A program made the translations under genes and the position numbers. 64,000 nt of DNA from Heliomicrobium gestii. GTDB taxonomy: Bacteria > Bacillota > Desulfitobacteriia > Heliobacteriales > Heliobacteriaceae. Under the pieces are notes generated by a model that ran no database searches, had not been told where the DNA came from, and worked only from the letters and a program-made list of their open reading frames with translations. The stretch spans positions 62,001 through 126,000 of the forward strand of contig NZ_WXEX01000002.1 in the NCBI RefSeq assembly GCF_009877435.1, given 5' to 3'. Below, one piece after another: positions 16,556 to 24,658 of the stretch (within the stretch, counting starts at the first letter, position 1; the number at the start of each line of letters is the position of its first letter).

Positions 16556-17788
16556 CTACGGCTGGCTGCTCAGTTCCTTCGCCACGGCCGGCAGTTTATA
16601 GAGGGGAAGGATGAACAGGATGCCGATAAAAAAGCAGGCGCCTGAGGCGATGTACAACGCCACCAGGGGAAACATCTGCTTGAGCGGACCGGCCAAGGAC
16701 ATGGTGAGCACCATCGCGCCGGTGAAGAGGGGGTTGAGGATGCCGTTGACCCGTCCGACAAAAGCGGTCTCCGTGTTTTGCAGAATCATGGTGTTGATGC
16801 CGGTGACGATGCTCGGAAGCGCCAGGCCGCTGATCAGGTGGGACATCACCGTCAGCCAGGGCGCCGTCGATACCCCGGTGATCCCCATGCCGAGGGCGTC
16901 AAAAAACATGCCGAAGACAAGCAACTTTTGCGGTGTCAGCCGGTTGGCGAGGCTCATCGTCAGAAAACCGCCGAGAATCGTTCCGATCCCATAGGCGGTA
17001 AGCAGCCACTGCAAGCTTTCCTTGGGCAAACCCAACCGTTCCGTCACGAGAAAGACACCGAGGGGCTGGATGATGCCAAGTCCTAAGCCGGCGGCCAGGA
17101 AGCAGGCGCCCAACAGGGTCAGCGACCGCTTGGCCAAGACGTAGCGAACGCCCTCGACCATCTCTGTCCACAGCGCCGAGGGGACCCTCGTCATCTCAGA
17201 AGGATCCTTCTGTGGCAGCAGGAGGAGCAGCGCCAGCGCCGACAGCAAGAAAGCCAGTCCTGTCGCGACGAGTGAGATGTAGATCCCAAAGTTCTGAAAG
17301 ATAAAGGTGCCCACAATCGGTCCGAAAACCATGAAGACGGAAAAAACGGTCTGGTACAAGGACATCGCTTCCTGCACCTGGTCGTCGGCCACGTGCAGCT
17401 TGAGCAGTTTCAACCCAGAGGGCTGTGAGAATTGTGACAGAATGGCTGAAAAGAACATGGTGAAAAAGATGGCCTGCCACGAACCGGTTATGAGGGTCAA
17501 TAAAACGGCAAAGACCGAGAGGGCGCTGAGAAACTCGCACCAGATCATGGTCCGCTTCGGCCGCCAACGGTCGGCAAAGGTGCCGCCGATGAAGGAAAAC
17601 AGGAAGATGGGCGCAAACTCAGCCACGGAGACCATGGAGACAGCGAAGGGGTCCTCGCCGGTCATCTCGACTACGTAGAGTAGAACAGCGAAGTTTCGCA
17701 CCCAGATCCCGATCTGGAGGAAGACACCAGAGAGTAGGATTGCCTGCACCACAGGGGTGCGCAGCAGCATGAAGCCTGATTTGGACAT
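16556..17788 (-). CDS. MFS exporter (macrolide-efflux-like)
   Basis: A 410-residue major facilitator with about 12 helices. The loop GGTFADRWRPKRTMIW matches the conserved helix 2-3 motif of drug:H+ antiporters. The overall plan resembles the 12-helix MefA/enterobactin-exporter branch. ATG at 17788 is preceded by AGGAGG, which is itself buried in a hairpin (see the regulatory entry). A longer open frame to 17914 contains no ribosome site near its start. The substrate is unknown. It is a single gene with its own terminator. Confidence 0.85.
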   Translation of the reverse strand: MSKSGFMLLRTPVVQAILLSGVFLQIGIWVRNFAVLLYVVEMTGEDPFAVSMVSVAEFAPIFLFSFIGGTFADRWRPKRTMIWCEFLSALSVFAVLLTLITGSWQAIFFTMFFSAILSQFSQPSGLKLLKLHVADDQVQEAMSLYQTVFSVFMVFGPIVGTFIFQNFGIYISLVATGLAFLLSALALLLLLPQKDPSEMTRVPSALWTEMVEGVRYVLAKRSLTLLGACFLAAGLGLGIIQPLGVFLVTERLGLPKESLQWLLTAYGIGTILGGFLTMSLANRLTPQKLLVFGMFFDALGMGITGVSTAPWLTVMSHLISGLALPSIVTGINTMILQNTETAFVGRVNGILNPLFTGAMVLTMSLAGPLKQMFPLVALYIASGACFFIGILFILPLYKLPAVAKELSSQP

Positions 17789-17795
17789 GAATAAA

Positions 17796-17824
17796 GCCTC
17801 CTGATCCGTTTCTGGACAGGAGGC
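17796..17824 (-). promoter_or_regulatory. Hairpin sequestering the MFS ribosome site
   Basis: On the transcript, GCCUCCUG pairs perfectly with CAGGAGGC, extended by UCC/GGA past a bulged base and closed by a 6-base loop. The second arm is the Shine-Dalgarno sequence of the MFS gene. Translation should be off unless the hairpin is opened, the classic layout of translational attenuation in drug-resistance genes. An open frame beginning at 17904 (MGFVRAFLKRILCIRW) runs through it and might be a leader peptide, but its ribosome site is weak. Confidence 0.55.
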
Positions 17825-18082
17825 GTCGCGACAAAAAGAAGATAGCTCCGGCGATGCCACCGGATGCAAAGAATCCTTTTTAAAAATGCGCGCACAAATC
17901 CCATCCAGAAACAAGTTCTTTTTTGAGAATCCTTGTTTTCTATTGATAGGATTAGAAGCGCATCAAGGTCATCCTTTCACGTTAACTCTCAATAATCGTA
18001 CCTGATTTCACGCATCCAGTCAAGTTTAAATAAGGAACAATCTGTAGAGAGAAGCCTTTACCGGTCATTCCATCACAGGGTA

Positions 18083-19021
18083 TCACAGGGTAACGCTCTG
18101 GATCAAACTTTGTTCGGAATCCTGATTGCCGTCACTGTAGGCCTGCATGTACGAATCGAATAGCTGCTGAAAAAGGCGGCTCTGGTACTGGCCCGTCTCG
18201 CCCGTCGCCATCGCTTTTTCCCGATCTTTTTCCTTCTCCTGCATCTTGGTCATCATTTCCTTCATGTCTTCTTCCGTAGCCGTGCCGTTTTTCAGTTTTT
18301 CCATAAAGTTCATGAGATCGCCGCCTGGCTTGGGAGCATGCCTGTGCGCCTTTGCCGTGCTTGTGTCCTCAGCGGACTCAGCAGCGGCGTCGGTGTCGGT
18401 CGTCGTCCCGGTCGACGTTGTCGATGTGGTGTCAGAAGCCGCTTTTTCCTTGAGCTTGGTCATGATATCGGTCAAGTCCTCGGCAGTGGCTGTGCCATCC
18501 TTCATCTTATCCATAAAGCTTTTCAGATCGGAATCCATTTCCGGCGGCGGGGGCGGAGCAGAACCATCCTGACCGAACGCTCCGAAAGCGCCCTGCATCC
18601 CGTCCATCATAAAGGGCAGGCTTCCCGTTCCATTCCCCATCATGGCTTCATGCAATTGGAGGCTGTCGCCTTCCTTCATCTTGGTCATCATGTCCTGCAT
18701 ATCCTGGTCGGTGGCTGTGCCACTTTTCAGCTTATCGATGAAGTCTCTCATCTCCGAGCCAGGGCCCTTATCCTGCTTTGCCGATGTGGTTGATTGTTCC
18801 GACGATTTGGCCTGCAGTATATTCATGATCGCCGTCAGATCATCGTCCGTGGCGGTGCCATTTCGCATCTTATCTAAAAAGCTCTTCAGATCCGCATCCA
18901 TTTGCGGCCTTTTCCTTTTGTGCGCCTCTTGGGTGGTGTCTGTGGATGCGCTGGCTTGAGCGCTCGTTGTGCCGGAGATGCTCCATTGACTCACCACCGA
19001 TGTAATCGATTGAATGCTCAT
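18083..19021 (-). CDS. Four-repeat acidic/Met-rich protein downstream of flgD
   Basis: A 312-residue protein not assigned to a family. ATG at 19021 follows GGAGG. It contains four copies of a 26-residue unit, roughly DLKSFMDKMKxGTATxEDLTDIMTKL, each with the invariant GTAT step. The linkers are rich in Ser, Thr, Ala and Gln. The C-terminus (YQSRLFQQLFDSYMQAYSD) resembles short tails of rod/hook-associated proteins. No signal peptide or membrane helix is seen. The start is 28 bases inside the end of flgD, so they are translationally coupled. Export through the flagellar apparatus is possible, as for hook-length or cap proteins, but only context supports this. Confidence 0.5.
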   Translation of the reverse strand: MSIQSITSVVSQWSISGTTSAQASASTDTTQEAHKRKRPQMDADLKSFLDKMRNGTATDDDLTAIMNILQAKSSEQSTTSAKQDKGPGSEMRDFIDKLKSGTATDQDMQDMMTKMKEGDSLQLHEAMMGNGTGSLPFMMDGMQGAFGAFGQDGSAPPPPPEMDSDLKSFMDKMKDGTATAEDLTDIMTKLKEKAASDTTSTTSTGTTTDTDAAAESAEDTSTAKAHRHAPKPGGDLMNFMEKLKNGTATEEDMKEMMTKMQEKEKDREKAMATGETGQYQSRLFQQLFDSYMQAYSDGNQDSEQSLIQSVTL

Positions 19022-19049
19022 CTTCTTCGAACCTCCATTTGATTTTTCG

Positions 19050-19595
19050 TTAGACCTCACCCAGACTGTTCTCAGTCTGACTGACCTCAGTTTGACTGAC
19101 CTCGGTTACTCGTTCCAGGGCGACATTCTGTCCGTTGACGACAAGCACGGTTTTGCCATCGACCACCTTATACCCCGATACAGCCCCGGACACCTCGACG
19201 GTCGACGTTTGGCCATTCGCATCGGTAATGGCGTTCCCACTGCTATCCAACGCATCGAGTGTCGCCGTCACCTCTTTGCCGATCAGGCTTGCCCCGCCGA
19301 ACTGCGTCATGGAGGTGATCGCTTTTTCAACGGTGGACGTCAGTTCTTTCACATTGGTGGCCACGTTTTGTGTCTGCTCGAGGGAACTGAACTGGGCCAT
19401 CTGCGCAATCATATCACTGTTATCCATCGGGCTTAAAGGATCCTGATAGCGCATCTGGGTGATCAGCAGTTTTAAAAAATCGTCTTTCCCTAATGAAGCA
19501 CCCGTGCTTTGGGTCGCGGCCGTTGTCGATGTGGATGACGTCGTCTGGGCTGTTGTTTGCGTCGTTGTCGCGTCAATGGTGTTAACGCTTGTCAC
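19050..19595 (-). CDS. flgD: Flagellar hook-cap protein FlgD
   Basis: FlgD caps the growing hook and is needed for hook assembly. The family signature DDFLKLLITQMRYQDPLSPMDNSDMIAQMAQFSSLEQTQN lies at about 37-77, behind a Ser/Thr/Ala/Gln-rich N-terminus. A short C-terminal beta region follows, with repeated VSQTE near the end. At 181 residues it is shorter than the enteric protein but within the Firmicute range. GTG at 19595 follows GGGAGG. No other flagellar gene is in the window, so it is separated from the main hook-basal-body cluster. Confidence 0.85.
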   Translation of the reverse strand: MTSVNTIDATTTQTTAQTTSSTSTTAATQSTGASLGKDDFLKLLITQMRYQDPLSPMDNSDMIAQMAQFSSLEQTQNVATNVKELTSTVEKAITSMTQFGGASLIGKEVTATLDALDSSGNAITDANGQTSTVEVSGAVSGYKVVDGKTVLVVNGQNVALERVTEVSQTEVSQTENSLGEV

Positions 19596-19699
19596 GATTC
19601 CACCTCCCTGCCATTTTATATTTTATTGCTCTTTGGATATATCGAATGGATTTATAAAAATAATGGCAAGGAAAAATAAACAATCATAAAGCTCTGGGA

Positions 19700-20386
19700 C
19701 TATCCCAAAAACTGATAGCCTACTCCCCAAATGGTTTTGATCAGCGATCCATAGTTGCCAAGTTTTTTGCGTATGCTCTTGATATGTACGGTAACGGTAT
19801 TAAAATCGCTGAAATGATCCCCCCAGACAGCGCTATAAATCTGTTCACGCGTTAAGACTATTTTTTTATTTTTCATCAAGTATTGAAGGATTTGAAATTC
19901 CTTCGTGGTCATCACAACAGGTTTTTGTTCCACCAGCACTTCATAGGCGTTGATGTTGATCACCAGATCTCCCTTTTGAAACAGATGGCTCCCATCCTGT
20001 CCGTTGCCGGAAGCCCCGTAGTGACGAGACTCCCGGCGCAGGTGCGCTTTCACCCGGGCCACGAACTCAAAAACACCGAACGGTTTGGTCACATAATCAT
20101 CAGCGCCCAGTTCAAAGCCCAGCACTTTCTCTATTTCCTTGTTCTTCTCGCTGACCAGGATGATGGGCCCTTTCGTCGCCGATCGAATCTGCCGGCAGAT
20201 CTCGACCCCATCGACGGTGGGCAGCGCCACATTCAGGATGACCAGGTCGAAAGCCTCCCTTTGAATCTTCTTCAGGGCATCCATGCCGTCAAAAACCTTG
20301 CTAACGCCGAAACCCTCTTCCTGAAGATACTCGGCGATTCGATCGACAACATCCTTGTCATCATCAGCGACGAGGATTTTGTCCAA
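19700..20386 (-). CDS. OmpR-like regulator with Asn in place of the phospho-acceptor Asp
   Basis: A 228-residue protein with a receiver fold (acidic ADDD at 7-10, Lys in VTKPFG) and a C-terminal winged helix ending IKTIWGVGYQFLG. The phosphorylation-site residue, expected Asp in the DLVILxVALPTVDG strand, is Asn52 (AAT at 20231-20233). It should not be phosphorylated in the usual way, so it may act constitutively or sense something else. TTG at 20386 follows AGGAGG. It is the last gene of a MacA-MacB operon, 18 bases after the permease, and no histidine kinase is nearby. Confidence 0.88.
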   Translation of the reverse strand: MDKILVADDDKDVVDRIAEYLQEEGFGVSKVFDGMDALKKIQREAFDLVILNVALPTVDGVEICRQIRSATKGPIILVSEKNKEIEKVLGFELGADDYVTKPFGVFEFVARVKAHLRRESRHYGASGNGQDGSHLFQKGDLVININAYEVLVEQKPVVMTTKEFQILQYLMKNKKIVLTREQIYSAVWGDHFSDFNTVTVHIKSIRKKLGNYGSLIKTIWGVGYQFLG

Positions 20387-20404
20387 CCGGTCAGCCTCCT
20401 TTTT

Positions 20405-21610
20405 CTACTCATAGCGCAGGGCTTCAATCGGGTCTAAGGCAGCGGCCCTGCGGGCCGGATAGATGCCGAAAAATACGCCCACGAGCATGGAAAAGCCGAA
20501 AGAGATCAAAATCGCGGGCAGGGACACCGCCGTGGTCCACTGGCCGAAGCGTCCAATCAGGTAAGAGGCGCCGATGCCCGCTGCGACACCGATGAGGCCG
20601 CCGAGACTGGACAGGGTCACCGACTCGACGAGGAATTGGAAGAGGATATGGGGTCGCTTGGCGCCGAGGGCTTTGCGGATGCCGATCTCTCGCGTCCGTT
20701 CCGTGACAGAGACGAGCATGATGTTCATGATGCCGATGCCACCGACCAGCAGGGAGATGCCGGTGATGCCGGCCAACAGCATGGTCATCGTCTCCGTCGT
20801 GCTCGACACGGTCTCGATGATGTCCTGCTGGTTGCGGATGGTGAATTTCTCCGTGCTCCCCAGCATCCTCGTCAAGACCGCCTCGACCTGCGCCTGGGCG
20901 ATATCTATCTGACCGGCGGCGCCGGTGATGATCAGTTGCTTCAGGTTATTGCTCCCCAGCAATCGCTTTTGGGCCGTCGTCAGGGGAATGAAAATCTGAT
21001 CCCCCATGTCCTGGGGGCCTGACTTTTTCGGTTCCATGACGCCGACAACCCTATAGGCCTCACGGCCAAAGCGGATCTTTTTCCCGATCGGGTCGGCGCC
21101 ATCGAAAAGATCGCTGGCGACCGTATCACCGAGCACGGCCACATTGGCCATGTTCTGCACATCCTGTTCGTCGATAAAGCGCCCTGCTGCCGGCTTAAAA
21201 TTGCGCACCCGGGAAAAATCAGCCGTCGTGCCTGTGATCGTCGTCGTGGTGTTGGTCTTTTCATACTGGACGACCGTCTGGGTTCCCGCCTCGGGAACGA
21301 TGTCCTCGATGGCGTCGCCCTTTTCCCGGCGCAATTGCTCGTACTCTTTCATCGTCAGCAGGCTGGTGGAGCCGCGGGCGCCCTGGGCTTGCCCGGGAAC
21401 CGGCGTAACCCGCCCGGAGTTGACGAAGAGCAGGTTGGAGCCAAGGGCGCCGATCCGGCTGGTGACGCTTTGCTGGGCGCCTTGGCCGACGGAGATCATG
21501 GCGACGACAGAGCCGACGCCGATGATGATGCCAAGCATCGTGAGCATGGAGCGCAGCTTGTTGGAGAGCAGGCTCGCCATGGCCATCTTGACATTTTCCA
21601 AAAGGATCAT
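20405..21610 (-). CDS. MacB-type ABC transporter permease
   Basis: A 401-residue permease of the MacB/FtsX family. It has an N-terminal helix ([22 protein letters not shown]), a large extracytoplasmic domain (about 45-275), and three C-terminal helices beginning [33 protein letters not shown]. Such permeases work by mechanotransmission: they do not carry substrate through the membrane but drive an adaptor. The gene overlaps the ATPase gene by 4 bases. The partner adaptor lies upstream in the same operon. Substrates of relatives include peptides, macrolides and lipids. Confidence 0.92.
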   Translation of the reverse strand: MILLENVKMAMASLLSNKLRSMLTMLGIIIGVGSVVAMISVGQGAQQSVTSRIGALGSNLLFVNSGRVTPVPGQAQGARGSTSLLTMKEYEQLRREKGDAIEDIVPEAGTQTVVQYEKTNTTTTITGTTADFSRVRNFKPAAGRFIDEQDVQNMANVAVLGDTVASDLFDGADPIGKKIRFGREAYRVVGVMEPKKSGPQDMGDQIFIPLTTAQKRLLGSNNLKQLIITGAAGQIDIAQAQVEAVLTRMLGSTEKFTIRNQQDIIETVSSTTETMTMLLAGITGISLLVGGIGIMNIMLVSVTERTREIGIRKALGAKRPHILFQFLVESVTLSSLGGLIGVAAGIGASYLIGRFGQWTTAVSLPAILISFGFSMLVGVFFGIYPARRAAALDPIEALRYE

Positions 21611-22293
21611 GACGCCACCCCGTTCTTCCGGTCGTCGACGATCCGCCCGTCACGGAAGGCGACGATGCGGAGCGCTTGCTGCGCGATCTCCGGCTCATGG
21701 GTGACCAGGACGATCGTCTTCCCGTCCCGGTGCAGACGATGAAAGGCGGCCATGATCTCGTCACCGGTCTTGGAATCGAGGTTGCCTGTCGGCTCATCGG
21801 CCAACAAGATGGACGGGTTGTTGACAAGGGCGCGGGCGATGGCGACGCGCTGGCGCTGCCCGCCCGACATCTCGTTGGGGTGGTGGTTGGCGCGCTCCAT
21901 CAGCCCCACATCGCGCAAGGCCTGAATCGCCCGCTGGCGACGCGTCGCCGGCGGAACCCCGGCGTAGATCATGGGCAATTCCACGTTCTGCAGCGCCGTC
22001 AGTTTGGGCAGCAAATTAAAGCTCTGAAAAATGAAGCCGATGCGCCGGTTGCGCACGTCGGCCAGTTGATCCTCACCCAGGCGGGAGACCTCTTCTCCCG
22101 CCAAGGTGTACTCACCGCGGGTCGGCGAGTCAAGACAGCCAAGGATGTTCATCATCGTCGATTTTCCGGAACCGGAGGGTCCGACGATGGCGACAAACTC
22201 GTTGGCCCCGATATGGAGGTTCACATCCTGGAGCGCATGGACCGCTTCTGTTCCCATCCGGTAGATTTTGTGGATGCCTTCCAGTCGGATCAT
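21607..22293 (-). CDS. MacB/LolD-type ABC ATPase
   Basis: A 228-residue nucleotide-binding subunit with Walker [10 protein letters not shown] (about 39-47), signature LSGGQ-type sequence [15 protein letters not shown], Walker [13 protein letters not shown] and the switch His in VLVTHE. It energises the MacB-type permease encoded immediately downstream (stop and start overlap as ATGA). The length is standard for the stand-alone ATPase form. Confidence 0.95.
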   Translation of the reverse strand: MIRLEGIHKIYRMGTEAVHALQDVNLHIGANEFVAIVGPSGSGKSTMMNILGCLDSPTRGEYTLAGEEVSRLGEDQLADVRNRRIGFIFQSFNLLPKLTALQNVELPMIYAGVPPATRRQRAIQALRDVGLMERANHHPNEMSGGQRQRVAIARALVNNPSILLADEPTGNLDSKTGDEIMAAFHRLHRDGKTIVLVTHEPEIAQQALRIVAFRDGRIVDDRKNGVAS

Positions 22294-22305
22294 GCCCTCA
22301 CCCCC

Positions 22306-23673
22306 TTATGGCGGTCCCATGCCCGGCCCGCCCATCATCGGCGGCGGTTGCATACTGTCGCTGTTCTTCGTCGATTTGGAACTGGAACTGCTGCTGCTTT
22401 GGCTGGCTTTGCGGTTTTCGATCAGGACGTGATCGCCTTCGCTCAGGCCCTCCAACACCTCCACCAGCGCGTCGCTGCGGAGCCCTGTTTTCACCGGCGT
22501 GAAACGCGGTTCGCCTGCTCCAGGGCTATCGCCCGCCATGAGCACCCCTTGTGCGCTGTCGCGTGTGACCAGGGCGTCCGTGGGAACGGTGAGGGCATTC
22601 GCCTTTTCATTGATCACGATCTCGGCCGTCATCGTCATGCCTGAGCGCAGTTCCCCTTCGGCGTTGTCAATGTCGACGAGCACTTCATAGTTGACGATGT
22701 TGTCGATCGTCTTGGGGTTCTGACCCACACGGGTCACTTTTCCCTTAAACCCCTTGCCGCCCAATGCGTCGACGGTAACCAGGGCATCCATCCCCAGCTT
22801 CACCTTGGCGATGTCGATCTCTTTGACGTAAAAGCTGCCCTGAATGACGCTCAAGTCGGCAACTGTGGCCATAACCATCTCTTGGGCCGCAAATTCGCCC
22901 TCTTCCACGGGGATGGACAAGACGACGCCGGCGAAGGGAACGGTGATCTCTGTGCCCGAGTAGTCCTGCATGGCCGCCTTCAGGTTCTCCTCGGCCTCTT
23001 TCACCTTGGCCTTCAGCACCTCGATCTGTTCGGGCTTCGTCCCCTTGCGCAGTGTGTCCAAGTCGGCCCGGTTCGAGATCAGCTTTTGTTCGTTTGTTTG
23101 CACCTCCACCTGGGCTTTCTCCAGGTTGTCCTTGGTCTCAGCGCCGCTGTCATAGAGGGCTTGCGTCCGCTGCAAACTGGTGAGAGCCCGTTGAACAGCG
23201 ATCTCCTGTTGCTTGACTGTGGCTTCCGCTTTCGCCAGTTCCTCCGGCTCCGCCCCATCCAGGGCTTTCTTCAGGTCATAGCGGGCCTGGGCCAGGCTTG
23301 ATTCCCGAGCGGCCACCTGGGCCTGCGACGACGAATTGTCCATCATCAAGATGGGCTGGTTGGCCTGGACACGGTCGGTCTCATGGACGAAGAGCTTCAA
23401 GATCGTGCCGTCCGCTTTGGCTTTGATCTCCTGCGTGCGAATCGGCTTCAACTGGCCCAAGGCGGAGATTTTCTGTGTCACCGTGGCTCGCTTGACAACC
23501 TGATCACGGTATGTAACGGCAGCAGATTGGCTCGCCTGCTGCTGATGCCAGTAGCTGTAACCGCCCCCCGCCCCGAGCAGACACAGGGCGACGATCGCCA
23601 CCATTGTTTTCTTTTTCAGAAGGGCTGTGAGCCCCCTGCTCGCTGAACCGGCTGACTCTTCCTTCGTTGTCAT
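22306..23673 (-). CDS. MacA-like membrane-fusion protein
   Basis: A 455-residue adaptor with one N-terminal membrane helix (MVAIVALCLLGAGGGYSYW), a lipoyl/barrel-sandwich half motif (IKAKADGTILKLFVHETDRV), a long coiled coil (about 120-230), beta-barrel and membrane-proximal domains, and a Ser/Pro/Gly/Met-rich tail. It links the ABC pair encoded 12 bases downstream to the cell surface. It is the first gene of a four-gene operon: adaptor, ATPase, permease, regulator. Confidence 0.92.
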   Translation of the reverse strand: MTTKEESAGSASRGLTALLKKKTMVAIVALCLLGAGGGYSYWHQQQASQSAAVTYRDQVVKRATVTQKISALGQLKPIRTQEIKAKADGTILKLFVHETDRVQANQPILMMDNSSSQAQVAARESSLAQARYDLKKALDGAEPEELAKAEATVKQQEIAVQRALTSLQRTQALYDSGAETKDNLEKAQVEVQTNEQKLISNRADLDTLRKGTKPEQIEVLKAKVKEAEENLKAAMQDYSGTEITVPFAGVVLSIPVEEGEFAAQEMVMATVADLSVIQGSFYVKEIDIAKVKLGMDALVTVDALGGKGFKGKVTRVGQNPKTIDNIVNYEVLVDIDNAEGELRSGMTMTAEIVINEKANALTVPTDALVTRDSAQGVLMAGDSPGAGEPRFTPVKTGLRSDALVEVLEGLSEGDHVLIENRKASQSSSSSSSKSTKNSDSMQPPPMMGGPGMGPP

Positions 23674-23801
23674 CCTGTAATCCCTCCGTTGCTCCCCTCG
23701 CAGCGATCCCGCGCTTGGTTCTGGCTCCAGTGTAGGTTTTTTGTGTGTCCAATCTGTGAACTTTCTGTGTGTGTTTCATGTGTTTAAAATGTATCTCTAC
23801 A

Positions 23802-23837
23802 TTGATTACAATATAAGGAAAATGATATGATAACACT
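23802..23837 (+). promoter_or_regulatory. Promoter/operator shared by both HEPN-MNT modules (copy 2)
   Basis: Matches 15477-15512 at 33 of 36 positions, including TTGATT and a TATGAT-type -10 at the same 18-base spacing. It lies 28 bases ahead of the first gene of the second module. Confidence 0.6.
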
Positions 23838-23864
23838 ATAGCTCTTATTAAGGGGGTAAACGCA

Positions 23865-24269
23865 TTGATTCAAGAGCGGGTCATCGAAAAGCTGGATAGC
23901 TACTCACGAGCATTAAAACGGCTTGAAGAAGCCTTACTGGTTGATGAATCCAATGATTACATTTACGATGCCGTCATCAAACGGTTCGAATTCACCTATG
24001 AACTGTCATGGAAACTGTTAAAGGCATTTATTGAGTACAAAGGCGGCGCCGATGTCCGCTTTCCCAGGGATATCTTTAAAGAAGCTTACTTTACGAGATT
24101 GATTCAAGAAGGTGATGTCTGGATCGCCATGATGAAAGATCGCAATCTAACCAGCCACACCTACAATGAACAGGACGCGCAACAAATCTACGTCCGTATC
24201 AAGACGCTCTATTTGACGCATTTCATTGCTTTAAAAGAAACCATTGCAAAGGGCTTGCAAGATGACTGA
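23865..24269 (+). CDS. HEPN-like nucleotidyltransferase-substrate-binding protein (HI0074 family)
   Basis: A 134-residue four-helix protein of the HI0074 family, the substrate-binding or toxin-like partner of MNT enzymes. Recognisable segments are the FEFTYELSWKLLKAFIE helix and the late RNLTSHTY, which fits an RX4H HEPN motif (Arg93-His98) followed by Tyr. TTG at 23865 is used, with AAGGGGG upstream. The MNT gene overlaps its end by 8 bases. Order is the reverse of the 15.5 kb module. Confidence 0.85.
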   Translation: MIQERVIEKLDSYSRALKRLEEALLVDESNDYIYDAVIKRFEFTYELSWKLLKAFIEYKGGADVRFPRDIFKEAYFTRLIQEGDVWIAMMKDRNLTSHTYNEQDAQQIYVRIKTLYLTHFIALKETIAKGLQDD

Positions 24270-24579
24270 AAAAAATCCGGCAGGGTTACAAGCGTCTACA
24301 CTGTCCGCACTCATCCATGTTTTTACCCAATATCGGCAAGTTGACCGGGTCGTTCTTTTTGGCTCCCGCGCCAGAGGGGACTATCATTCTCGTTCTGATA
24401 TCGATCTGTCCATTGAAAGCGCGACAGAGATTCCACCTGAGGTTTTTTTTGCCGTCGACGAAGCCGCCGGCATATATAAGGTGGATATTGTCAATAGAAA
24501 TCATCTAAACAATCACCGCCTCGCGAAAAAGATAGAGCAAGAAGGGATCGTAATTTATAAACGCGACGAAGAACAATGA
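24262..24579 (+). CDS. MNT-type nucleotidyltransferase
   Basis: A 105-residue minimal nucleotidyltransferase with GSRARGDYHSRSDIDLSIE as its catalytic signature (about 34-52). ATG at 24262 lies behind AAAGGG and overlaps the HEPN-like gene, so the longer frame from 24244 is not needed. By family, it would AMPylate or otherwise modify the partner encoded just upstream. A strong terminator begins at its stop codon. Confidence 0.88.
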   Translation: MTEKNPAGLQASTLSALIHVFTQYRQVDRVVLFGSRARGDYHSRSDIDLSIESATEIPPEVFFAVDEAAGIYKVDIVNRNHLNNHRLAKKIEQEGIVIYKRDEEQ

Positions 24580-24614
24580 GAGAGCCGGCATACGCCGGCT
24601 CTCTCATTGTTCTT
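24576..24614. terminator. Terminator between convergent genes
   Basis: GAGAGAGCCGGC and GCCGGCTCTCTC arms with a 4-base loop, overlapping the stop of the nucleotidyltransferase and followed by TTGTTCTTT. Confidence 0.85.
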
Positions 24615-24658
24615 TCAGGCTTTTTCACTTGGCTTATACTTCAGTAAAAACTTGCTTT

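Noticed and set aside
18083-19021. CRISPR-like or mobile repeat array
   Set aside because: The repeated segments are coding repeats of a protein, diverged at DNA level and without spacers.
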